Shown: piece by piece, positions 1 through 11,800 of the stretch
How the letters are laid out: every line of letters begins with the position of its first letter
How positions within the stretch are numbered: the stretch's first letter is position 1
From: Ophiodon elongatus
Taxonomy: Eukaryota > Chordata > Actinopteri > Perciformes > Hexagrammidae
Direction: 5' to 3'
Assembly: GCA_016806645.1 (NCBI GenBank)
Contig: JACSYO010001589.1
Location: 160,001 to 224,000, forward strand
Length of the DNA: 64,000 nucleotides
The notes under the pieces: generated by a model
Seen by the model: only the letters and a program-made list of their open reading frames with translations
What the model was told of the DNA's origin: nothing
The model's database searches: none
Program-made: the position numbers and the translations under genes

Positions 1-6
1 CGGTTA

Positions 7-43
<37 letters not shown>

Positions 44-127
44 CGTGTGTGTGTGTACGTGATTGTGTGTGAGTGTTCAAGTACATGCAGTGTGTTTATG
101 TGTGTAAAAGGACTTCCTTAACTGTTA

Positions 128-165
<38 letters not shown>

Positions 166-639
166 GTTCAAAGTAATCTGATCTGAAAGCAGGTAAATCC
201 CATTTTACACCCGAAACAAAGAAACTTAGTGACGGCCATCTCTCTTCCCCCCGAGGGGGCGGAGAACCCGAAGCGACAGACTTTATACGCAGTAACTCAC
301 CTCGGCGTACAGTACGGTATAGATTGAAGCAAGAAAGAAATCAATAGAATATCATCTAGAAAGATAGTAATGGATTTCTAACTTAATGGGCTCACACAGG
401 TCTATCGATTAGCAGGATTAACATCTGCAATACCTCAACAATCTGATTTGCATTTAAATGACTGTGCGCCGCGTGCTGACACCAATATAACAAAACAGAC
501 AGAGCAGCGGCGCTCCATGTTTGAGGGCTGACATTAGTATAAATCTTGTTTCTCTGAAAAAAAAAAAAAAAAAGAAGAAGAACTGAAAAGGAAAGTTGCT
601 GTGCTGACAAACTTTGAGCAGTTTTTGAATTTTGAATGT

Positions 640-1380
640 GGACAAGGACACGAGAGAGAGAGAGCGAGAGAGAGGGGAGGGGAGGGGGAAGGGGGGGGGG
701 GGACGTAAACAGATCCGGCCTCCCGGCTCCGAGCTGTCTCCTGTGAGACTGAAGCAGCCATAACTCTCTCGGGGCAGCTCATCTGAGCCTCCTGGTGAAC
801 AAGTGAGGGGCGGGTGTTAGTGGAGAAGCAGCGTGTGTGTCTCTGTGTGTGTATATATGGAGGAGAAAGGAGGGGGGGGAGGTGGGGGGGGGGTTGAGAT
901 GTTGGGAAGGCAGCGAGGTGGGGCGGGGGGGTTTGATGGACTGCGCCTGTCACCTCCCGCTCTGCGATTTACGGCGGCGGGGCTGCTGACGGGCGCGGGG
1001 CAGTAAACAGGCCGGCCGGGGGCGTATTTCACAGAGAGCTGGCTTTTATGAAGAACACCGGGACGGCTCTACCCACAGCTCCGCCCGGCCCGCCGTGACG
1101 GATGGAGAAAGACGCATGACAAGCTTCATCATTGTTTGTAAATCTTAACTGTTCCCGCTCACTAACTCCAGAAGGCAATTTTGCGGAGACAGCGGGGGAC
1201 TGCGGAGGGGGAGGGGAGGCTGGGGGGGGGGGAGGGGGGGGAGGGGAAAGGACAGCGTGGCACTCCTGAAGGTTATTTGGATCTCTGTATTTGGCCAACT
1301 GATTAGCCGTATCCTGGGAGGGAGATAACTCTGAGGGTAGACAGGTGGAAGGGGAGGGGTGGGGAGGGGGGGGGGGGCAG
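640..1380. promoter_or_regulatory. GC/CpG-rich block with G-runs in dmrt1 intron 4
   Basis: The stretch has many CpGs (about 940-1100) flanked by runs of nine or more G at about 687-702, 870-890, 1215-1245 and 1355-1378. These could form G-quadruplexes. It looks like a CpG island or intronic regulatory element. No convincing coding exon was found in it; the open frames are Pro-rich shadows of the G-runs. Confidence 0.3.
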
Positions 1381-1619
1381 GTAGACTCAGGGCTCACGGC
1401 TACTTCCTGCTCACGGACGATCCCGAGCTTCACCGCGCGTTCAGTCAAAGAGAAACAATTCGGGAGATGTTGCGTAAACGTTAAATTTCAAATCAACAAC
1501 CAGGATATAATTCTGGATATCATATTACTCGCCTTACTTTGGAAAGTGGGCTGCAACATTTCATTATCAAGAAATCTGCACGTTAAACTGTAAATGAACT
1601 GATTGGTCGTCGAGCCTTT

Positions 1620-1933
1620 GAAATTACTTGTTTTATCCAAACAGTTCAAAATTAGGCAATTAGTCGATTAATCAATTAATCAATTAGTCGATTGACAGAA
1701 TATTAATCAGAAGCTATTTTGATGATCAATTAATCACAAATATTTAAAAACTAAATTGTTACAGCTTCTCAAATGTAAATATTTGCAGATTTCAGTCTTC
1801 CTCGATAGGAAACTTGATATGTTTTAGGGTATCGGACAGTTTTGAGCTGTGGGAACTTTTGATTAATCAAATAATCGAAATAATCGACAGAATAATAGTT
1901 AATTGAAAACAAAATGACAGCTAGTTGCAGCCC
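1620..1933 (-). repeat. dispersed repeat of the GGGCTGCAACTA end family (copy 1)
   Basis: It ends in CTAGTTGCAGCCC and contains many ATTAATCGATTAAT-type motifs and the internal phrase AGCTTCTCAAATGT. The same family recurs at about 6222-6480, 11465-11735, 15295-15720, 43910-44195, 44240-44850 and 60045-60105. I recognise this as a very common, non-coding, MITE-like repeat of percomorph fish; I cannot name its superfamily with certainty. Confidence 0.6.
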
Positions 1934-2231
1934 GTGTCCACCCCATAAATGTTTGTATTTATCTTTAAAAACAAAGAATATCTGGCGCTTTTTGTTTGAA
2001 AGTAAATCCCCATGTCACTCTGGATAAGCGCCGATAAAAGCAACGTGAAATATTCAGACTATAATAACTCAGTAGCACCAAAATAAAAAGAAATAGAAAC
2101 GCTACAGTGTCTTTTAGTTAAGATAAGGAGTTCATTATGGGAAGAACAACATGCTGGTAACCCTGCAGAGTGATTTAAACACGGCTGATAAGATATGAAT
2201 TGGAACAACATCAAGGACACAGTCCGGGACC

Positions 2232-2344
<113 letters not shown>

Positions 2345-2441
2345 CCAGACAAGGGAAAGGACTAGTCCGACACAGAGGCTCTTAGAAAGGTTCATCTTCA
2401 GTTGGTGGAAGCCTCCTGTTGAGATACCACACACACACACG

Positions 2442-2479
<38 letters not shown>

Positions 2480-4069
2480 ACACACACACACGCACACACA
2501 CACACACACACACACAGGTTGCACCTATTAGAGCCCCAATGTGTAGACTGACTCTTTGCTGATACAAAGCTGTGGATAACTAGTTGTTTTATGGGAACGT
2601 CATTCTGTGGCAGGCCCTACTTCTGATTACATTATTACAGTATCAGACGAAGTACAGCAAGAAGAGCAAGGAGAACCCTTTAAGATACTCATGGAGGTAA
2701 AACAAGACAGAATCAGAAAGAAAAAAACATATTTTTACTGCAAAAAAAGAAAATTTTCTCCAGCGTGTCGGAGATATTTGCATTTTTCTTATGAAATACA
2801 GGATAAATTTACCCCTCAATGCCTCAAAAAAATATTGTAATTAATGCCAAAGTATTATTTTTGTACGTTTTATCCCGCCGTGTCTCCAAGATGCAATCGA
2901 TGCGAAATCAAAGAAGGAAACTGTTGATTGTTTAGATTAATTTAGTTTTAATATGTTTGACCTGTTTCACACTCTAGATGTCGGAGGGACAAATCCACCA
3001 CAGAGACTTAATTAAGGCTCTTCATCACTGTCCTATCGTAAACATTTGATTTGATAATGGGAACAAAAGCTGATTCCCAAAGACTGGAAAACAACAAAGA
3101 TGGTCACAATAACTTATTCCCCGTCATATATGTGGAAAAACATTAACAACTTTAACCGTCGGTCCCTCAGTAGCGTTGTGGAGGAGACCTGCTCGTGTGC
3201 ATCATTAAAATAAAGGGCAGCATCTTTATTTCATTGTAATTTTTTATATTTCTTTTTGGTGATGATGTTTTATAGTTTCTTTCTCTCTTGTATAAACACT
3301 TCAGAATGAAAAGAATAAAAAGGTATTGCGCAAGATTGCGCAACTTGTGATGAGGTGTTGCAGGTAAATATTGTGTCCTTTTAAAGGGTCACAAGCCCAA
3401 AATAAAAAAAAAAATAAAAAACCCACTGATTTAAGTTGTTTGTTTCTCTGGCGTTTTGGAGTCGACGCCAAACGCGGGACCACCCGCGGAGAGCGTTGTC
3501 GTCGTGTAATGGAGCATGGAGATTCACTGGGGACCCTCACAGGAAACGTACAGGTGAAAGTCAGGAACACATGCAGGTACAGAGGGGACGATGCGGGGGG
3601 GGGGGAGGGGGAGGTGGAGGGGGGAAGGGGGTGGAGGGGGTCTCTAGGTTGGTGATGCTGGTGGTGTCAGCGGTCTATTTCACTGAAAGAAGGATGTTGA
3701 CGTTGTGCTCGTGACACTCTTCCCCCATGTCCTTCATAAACGAGTGATAATACACAAAACCATTGTTCTTTAAACAAATCAACTTCATCTTTTAATTCCT
3801 GAAAAGAAAATAACCTTTTTTGTTGTAGTTCTGTGCTGGATGGTATTTTTGATTATCGTTTTTTTAAAGAAACATCCTGAAAAGATCATTTTCTTCGCTC
3901 TAATTTAATTCCAATCAGAATAGAAAACTAAAGGTCTGAAAACATCAGAAAAGCTAAACAGAAAGTACCAATATTCATCATGAACTGGAATCTTAAAATG
4001 TCATCTTACGTAAATAGTATTTTATGTCTTTGAGTATTAAAACAACTTCAATATAACAACCCCAGACTG

Positions 4070-4505
4070 TCCAATTAGGGTTTGAAGGGCCAGCATGTTG
4101 CATTTTGTGGGATCTATTAGCGTGAATATAATTCATAACTATGTTTTCATTAGTGTATAATCATCTAACACTCAGAACTACTAAGAATGATCCCTTCGTA
4201 TCTACATAGGGAGCGGGTCCTCTTCACAGCGTCCGCCGTGTTTCTACAGCAGCCGAGAAATGACAAACCAAACGCGGGCTCGAGCCACCTGAAGGCCACC
4301 TGAAGGCCACCTGAAGTCCGCCTCCTGTTACCGCGGTAACGGGAGACGCAAAAACCGTGGTATCGCCAGCCGCCTGACTTCCGTTGCTCCTAAAGTAGTT
4401 TACTTGTGGTCAGGGTGACCTCTGAGTCTTGGAAAAGGGAGAAGTGAGCTGAGCGGTATTCACCTCTAGATGTCGCCGTATCGCGCGTACTGTCCCTTTA
4501 AATCT
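4070..4505 (+). repeat. dispersed teleost repeat (copy A), partner of 37945-38520
   Basis: It shares ordered phrases with the opposite-strand copy at 37945-38520. These include the GTTTTCATTAGTGTATAATC-type start, the TTTCTACAGCAGCC...CAAACC segment, CTCTAGATG near the end and a final TCCCTTTAAA. An internal CCACCTGAAGG unit is repeated three times (4283-4318). I recognise it as a common percomorph interspersed repeat without open reading frame. Confidence 0.5.
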
Positions 4506-5157
4506 GGAGTAGCCGTCACAAGGCTGCACCACCTACAGACCGTTTTATTTTTCCCCACTTAAACGACAATCTCGCTCACACTGTTTGACTCCCTGACGAT
4601 CTGGAGTGTGTGTCGCCAACTTTGCAACATGCTAGCAGCGATTTGCAACATTAGATATTTTTCCTCTTTTGCCAATTTTGCCACGTTTCGCTCATCAAAG
4701 CAAACCACACGGCACTTTCAACCCACACCGAACATGACACTGCGAGGTCCCTGTATACCGTGCAGACGTCTGGCGCTTTTGAAACAGGCCTCTAAATGCA
4801 CCCAGTGAATGCACCAAAGATGGACAGATTAAGTGTCCCAGAGAATTGCAAATTAAAACATATTTATCCTTACTGAGGTGCACTAAAACATAATAATACC
4901 CGGCGATGTTCAGTTTGAAGCGCCTCTGCGTTGTGCTCTTATCTCACTCCCATCGTGCCCTTACGCACATTCCTCGCAGAGATCAACGAATACTTTATTG
5001 AACGTATTAAGCAACGCACACAATCTGATTTACCCCCATTCATGGCGACCGAGAAAGGCAGAAAATCCCAGGCAGCCGTGCTCAGCTGAGATTCCAATCT
5101 CAGATGGTTGGTGCAGAGTGCCAGAGATCGGAGATCAGACCCACGTCATCTTTAAAC

Positions 5158-5188
<31 letters not shown>

Positions 5189-5651
5189 AACACAGAGCTG
5201 CACTGTCGGGTCTTTGACAGTTTTGTGGTTGTTTTAAAATGTATTACTTTTTCTGTGACGGCTTCAAATTAGGGAAAGATTTTAATTCCACGAATGACGA
5301 ATGAGAAGTGGGTACGGCTGAATAGCTGAGTGTCAACGTTCAAACGTTCTGTCCTCCAAGAGATAAGATGAGCTTGGTGGTGGAGATTGATGCAACACAT
5401 TCATTCAACTTGAGTCAGACCTGCTGCACACAGTTGTGTATTTGAAGTAAAGTAAAAAAAAAAAGAAGAAAGTAAGCATAGTAAAAGTTAAAACGCTTCA
5501 CTTTAGATGAATTTCATCTTACAAATTTTATGGCGCTCTTGGCTTGAGTGCAATCCTCCCTTGAATGTACTTAACCACACAGTTGATAAAGTCTGGGTAA
5601 AGCTTTATGGGGCTTGAGGTGTGTGTGTGAGTGTTTCTGTGTGTCACTCAC

Positions 5652-5673
5652 AGGCTGCCATGGCCTCAGAGCA

Positions 5674-5704
<31 letters not shown>

Positions 5705-5847
5705 TTGTCGTCCAGGCTGAAGAGGGGCGGCACACAGGTGGTGGAGCCCAGGCCTTGAGTCAGGTAGGTGGCTGCTGGGTAGTAGGAATGCATGCGGTAC
5801 TGAGAGGACATGTTGTGGCTGGACAGGCGGCCATCAGCATGAGGCAT
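5652..5847 (-). CDS. dmrt1: dmrt1 exon 4, with an Asn-repeat tract
   Basis: The acceptor is AAGCAG|ATGCCT and the donor GCCT|GTGAGT. The 196 bp encode the conserved SSQYRMHSYYP motif and a run of Asn codons interrupted by two Ile codons (an AAC microsatellite inside the reading frame). The exon ends SEAMAA plus one base, so it needs a further exon entering in phase 1. An in-frame shift of the acceptor by one CAG would add a single Gln. Confidence 0.92.
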
Positions 5848-8800
5848 CTGCTTCAAACAAGAGGGGGAAACATTCGCCTTAATATGCAGCGAGCATTTCA
5901 TCATCCTCATCATCACATTCCTGAGGGGCTGTACTACGGAGAGGGATTTGGGGTTGGCGAGGTAACTTCGGGGTTAACTCTGGGTTTTCAGTCCTACAAT
6001 GGAGGTTCTCCTCTATACGCTGCCCCTGCATGTGAACACGCTCATGAGCAGATTGAGAAACCCTGGGTGAGTCAGGGTTAATTAAACTAGATAACTAAAA
6101 GATACCGAGGTATGTTGAGCTGGCTTCGTAGTACAGGTCCCAGGAGACCTTCTTAAATCCAACAAAGACTTTTGGGTTTTGGTGACTCATTCTTTGGTTA
6201 TTTCACGACTGAAACTACAATAGGGCTGCAACTAATCTGCTTTTTTAAACAAATTAAACAATTGTTAAGCATAAAAAATGAAATATTTCCTAAAACACAA
6301 GGTGAAGCCATCAAAAGTTTTGTTTTATCTGATCAACAGTCCAAAATCTCCAAATATTTAAGTTAATATCACAAATGACAGAGAAAAGCAACACATTTTC
6401 CCATTTTTTGAAGCTGGAAGAAGAGAACGTTTGCTATTTTTTGCTTAAATAACTACAGTGATGCCAATTAATTTCATAAGAACATTTCAAGAGCAAAGCT
6501 GAGCAAGCAAGACCAATTCAAACATTCCCAACACCGGCATCATTCTTTTGAATAAAAGAAAATCTGCAGTTTTTAGCAAATACTTTATACTTCTTCAACT
6601 TCTATGGTGGCTTCCTAGACGTAGGTGACGCCATCTTTGCTTCGGCTGAGACGGCGTTTGAAGGTGAACAGCTGATCGAGACGAGCTGGAGCCAAAACGT
6701 GAGCATTCTGGCTTTAAAAGGCCTGTGCTTCCAGTCATTCACTGTTTGTTAAAGACGCTACATTTTATTTTATTCAAGTTCCAACTCCTGCAGTGGGTCT
6801 GTGCCTTCATATGTTACTGTGTCCTTGAAGCTTTTTTTTATTTTTTTCAGGACAAATCAGGATTTTATCTGATTTAATCTTCCTATTTTCTTGTATAAAC
6901 CAACTACATAACCCCCAGAATTTTTCAAATACAATATAAACGCTATTCTTCAATGTTTAATCCTCCAAATCAGCCATCAGATCTTCACAGGCAACACTTT
7001 ACAGCAAAATCTACCAGGAAGAAATACAGAGATAAAATAATATATGACACGAGAATTAGTAGTTTGAGTTCACACGTCCGTGGCTTGTTCTGAAAATGTT
7101 CTGCAACACGCAGCGCTGGCTCTCTCCAGTCCTCTGAAAACTTTAAAACGAGCTGTCTACTCAGCAGCAAGGCCGCCTCACGGAGGCTTTTCAATTTCAC
7201 TTTTATGGAATTTGATTTCTGTCAGCCTGTAATATGTCACCCGTATTGTCCACACCATCAATTCTGCGACAGCTTTATAAACTGTTATTTAAGCTACACT
7301 CTGCTCTTGTATTAGGCCGTGAAAAATACAATAGAGATTGGACTGGAGTCTTGAAAGTGCACTATAAGCTTACGGTTTGCAGGACACATAGAGCGCCCAA
7401 ACAAAACTGCCCCAGTGAAAGTTGCTTCTGGAAAAGGTTCCCATCCAGCAGATCCACACAGGGTAACTTCCTTAAACTGACTATTTGATACCAAACCTTC
7501 CTCAATGCGTAGTAGCGGTGGGGTGATTACGATTTTAATTATAATTTGTATTAATTTAACCATTCCATTCATATTCTTATCCCCTTTTCTAACCATCTAT
7601 ACGATCTTTAACCATTAAAAAGACTAATTATTTCCGCGTCAAACTACACGATGGACCCCGACCAATCATAGAGATGCCATATGGAAGGGAGGCGCTGGCG
7701 ATCACAACAATGTGAACAAACAATGGCGTCCGAAGGCAAAGCAGTGTTTTCACGCGACTGGCCGTCTCGTGTTCGGAAAAGTCGAAGGACCCTCGGAGAG
7801 CTCAGACCTCCGCCAAGACCCAGAGACCCATGACGCAAAGTTAAGGAAAGTCACGTGATTCAGTTCTGCTACCAAATATGGTGGAGTCTTTCTTGGCCCA
7901 AGCTAATAGAATGCTAATAGAAAGCTAATAGAATGCTAATAGAATGCTAATAGAAATGCTAATAGAATGCTAATAGAAAAAGCGCTCCTACAGTGAACTG
8001 TTTTATGCCACACAGTCTAAACTATTTTATAATTACCTTGTGTGCAAATTATGCCAAAGCACTTAGTTATGAGAAAGTACTGTTACATGTATTGCGCAAT
8101 AGTGGGGGGGGGGGGTCCCTAAGATGACCTTTTGCACTCGACCAGGAAGCTGAACGGAGCGAGGTCGCGGCTTGATGACGTACTGAGAGTGGGAGGACTT
8201 TGAAGGGGGATGAAGACGGGACGTTTCCACGTGAGATATCTAGTTTTTTATCATTTTCATATCGTGTGTTTAATGTGTAATTGCTTTCGATCAAAGTAAA
8301 TACTTTTTTACTTAAACTTTCCGGCTTTATTTTTGTTGACGGAGTCCTCGTTGGGCCTTGTTTTGGTCGTGCGCCCTGGGGAACTCTTTTCGAAGGAAAG
8401 AGTCCGAATCCCTAGCACATCCCAGTTTCTGTTACCGTCGCTCTACGTCTCTAGGCTTTAACGGTTAAGGGGAGTGCACGTGAGAAGACGAAGCTTCAGG
8501 ACCCTCTGATACAGTACCGTCCCCTATTCAGGTGGGTCATGGGTTTCCCAGTAAATTATAGCAACACTGAACAAGTCAGGTAACATGATCTGGAAATACC
8601 TCTAACGTGAGTCTATTACTACCCTCCTCACAGCAGCCAAAGGCCAAACCAATACCAGTTTCCTGGGAGTGTTCATCACTTCAGATATGCTACAAAAAAT
8701 ACACGACACCCTTTCAGTACCTGAGCCCCGCAGTAATGTTGTTGACATATTGCCCTTTTTGTTTTCTTTTAGATTACTTCTCGACCTTATACAATTGATT

Positions 8801-11800
8801 AAGAGCCTTCATTTCCGCGCCATGAGCTGCCTGCGAGTCACCGTTCAGTCGTTTTCAAAAACAAAAGAAAAATTCAATCTTACGTTTCCTAAGATCCCAC
8901 TGAGCGGTGAACCCCAGCAACCAAGTTCAACCTTGTGTTTTGTGTCGTGTTGCTCACAGATTATCAGAGAGATGGAGGCTGAGGCAGAAGCAGCGCATGC
9001 GACAGCATATCTGCATCTTTAGGATTATATTCTCACCTCTCTCAACATGTTCAAACAAAAGCTGCAACAAGTCATAGTTGACTGCTGTACTTGCTGACCA
9101 GCCCTCACTTCTCTCTCTTTCTTCCATTTTTTACAAATAACATCCAGTAATCTGCCTTTTATTTTGTACATAGTGTTTATTATTTTATCTAGGTTGTTTT
9201 TAGCCATTTTTTCATTGTTTGTCATACTGTATTGTATCTGTGCTGTTTGTGTAACTTGTGTGGACTGTGCTTCTGCCTCTTGGCCAGGTCATCATTGAAA
9301 ATGAGAATTGGTTCTCAATTGATTTTACCTGGTTAAATAAAGGTTATTATTATTATTATATTTTAGCGTGAGATAAATTCTAAAGAAGCATTCTTCTGGC
9401 TGTCAGATTCATAGACGACCTGATGAAAAAGCTCATAAGTTAGACCCTCACACCTCCGTTTCTAGATGCATTTTCACGGCACAGAACGTGAGACGGTAAA
9501 CTAATTGCCTTCAGGGGGAAAATGTTGCAACACACCCACAGTTCCTCCTCACTCGCGGGCTAACCTGCAGACTCCTGGGGGGGCTTCCCTTACCTCCCTG
9601 AGAGGGCCGGTCTTCTTATCTGGCACCATCTCCTGTCTGGAAGCTCTACACCACCCTCATATTATCATCCTCCACCTGCATGACAGCCGAGCACCACTGA
9701 GTGCAGAGCGGAGGAGAGGAGGTAGATGGCCTTACGCTGATAAAGACCACACCGTTTCCTTGTGAGGTTTCATTTAGTAGCTCGAGACCTACAGATGACT
9801 TTATTATGATCATCGGTATTGTTAAGATTAGAATGATCGGTCAGAATTTAAAGGAAATGTTTAATTAAATTGTTTATGACATTCACACGGATTCAAAGAG
9901 GTTGACAGAGGAAAACAAACTACTAACCTAAATCTTGAATGAATTGAGATCTTGCAGGAAGTCGGTGTCGTGTTGTACTTTGTATGGAATAATGTTTTTA
10001 TTTCATTCTTTACATTTGTTTTATTTGTTTTGTTTTGTTCGTATTGTGGTATTTAAGTCAATAAATGAGCAAAATAAGTAGCAATAAATTAGGAATTCAG
10101 TGTTAAGAATATAATCGCAAGGTGGTGTTGAGCACTTGCAAAATACTAGGATAATGGCAGATAAATACAGCTTTAACTATTTACATAAATAACCATCCGC
10201 TATGGAACTCTATATCATTAACACTTGAGAGGAACCAGCATGAGGCTCGAGAGCAAAATAACTTAAAACAATAAATTTGTGTTATTGTATACTTCTTAAA
10301 AATGTGAAAACTACAGTTTCAAGAGATGTTATGACGGCGATAAGAGCGGCAGCATCAGAAACTAACTCAACGAACAGAAAGTCAAAGAGGGAAGACGTCA
10401 CAGCTCTCCGGAGAGTCGGAAGTGCTTCAACAGCAAATATGGAGACAAAGAGTAACTCAAGGATAATCACTTCAGTTGGGGATGCAAACATTGGAGTATA
10501 AGCCATTGAATGTGGAGGTTTAGGACGGGTAAAGGAGACAGAGGAGGAAATATCTTTCTTTTTGCCCGTAGAAGAGTGATAATTATTCAAATTGAGGCAA
10601 TAAAAAAACTTCCCTTTCCAGTTAGAAATGTGTTTGTGTCACAATTGAAACTCATCTTCAAATACTCAGCTCTTCATGCTAAAAATAAAATAAAAAAATA
10701 AAGTAGTCCCTGAATTTGAATAACCGTAGCACGTCGCCCTCTCAACCTGACAACTTCACTAAAAATATCATAAATCACAAAGGAGGATGGCTAAATTATG
10801 CTAAAGAGTGCTAACTGATTAGCATTAATGTGCTCACTTTCCCCTTCGAGCGCTGAGGCGAAGCGGTTTGTTCCTCCGCCGACAGACAATACCATTAACC
10901 TTTGCAATTCAGGCTCTCATGCCGAGCGCCGGCAGGTTAGCGGAGGCAGTGACCCCAAAACTAGATGTTGCTATTGGGGGAACGGAGAGCGGGCGGAGAG
11001 GAGAGAGCAGGGGTGGACAAATGTTGTTCATAAAAAACAATCCACCTTGAGAGTTATAGATCTAATCTGCGTCACGCACAGGCTCATCCCATTTTGACAC
11101 AATAGAGATACATTCGAGCATAAATCAGCGTGAATATACAGATGGGTAAATGAGGGTGTGCCGGTGGGACGCTGGGCAACCGTCTCCCCGATGTGTCCTA
11201 CGTTAGACCGTAAGTGCCGACATTAAAGCAGACACTCTCATCCATCTCGAAGGAAAACAAAGAAATAAAAAAACCGATATGAATCACTACCAGACGTAAA
11301 GAAAATTAACTTCTAATGTCCACAAGGTTGACTACACATGCACCAGTTACATCACTGTCACGTCAAAAGTGACGCTTTCTCCCTTTTTTTTTTTTTTAAT
11401 TCAAAATAAAATTAGCTTTCTTTTTGCATTCTGGAAGTCTGTTGTTTTCTATACCAGGACAAATTACTTTAATTGCTGCTGAAATGATTAGTCAATTAAT
11501 TCATGAGACAAAGAAAAATAATATATTTCGATAACTGTTCAATAGTTTATTAAGCGGAAACGCAAAAATATATTCTGGCCCCAGCTTCTCAAATGTGCTG
11601 ATTTATGTTGCTGATCTTCAATGTTTATATATTTTATATTCCAAGAAAAAAATGTGGGTTCTGAGAACTTGTGATGGGTAAACAATTCATAAATTAATTG
11701 AAAAATTCTGATTGATAATAATTGTTACTTGAAACCCAGCTGTGTTAAATACTCTCGTTTTTTTGCATCTTTGCCTATATATCTTTATTTTATATTATTT

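Noticed and set aside
2607..2840. 77-codon Lys-rich frame, tested as a dmrt1 terminal exon or separate gene
   Set aside because: Wrong strand for dmrt1, no family resemblance, and AT-rich composition like intron.
8669..9022. 117-codon frame upstream of the LINE-like tail, considered as reverse transcriptase
   Set aside because: No reverse-transcriptase or endonuclease motif is visible; only the 3' tail of the element is recognisable.
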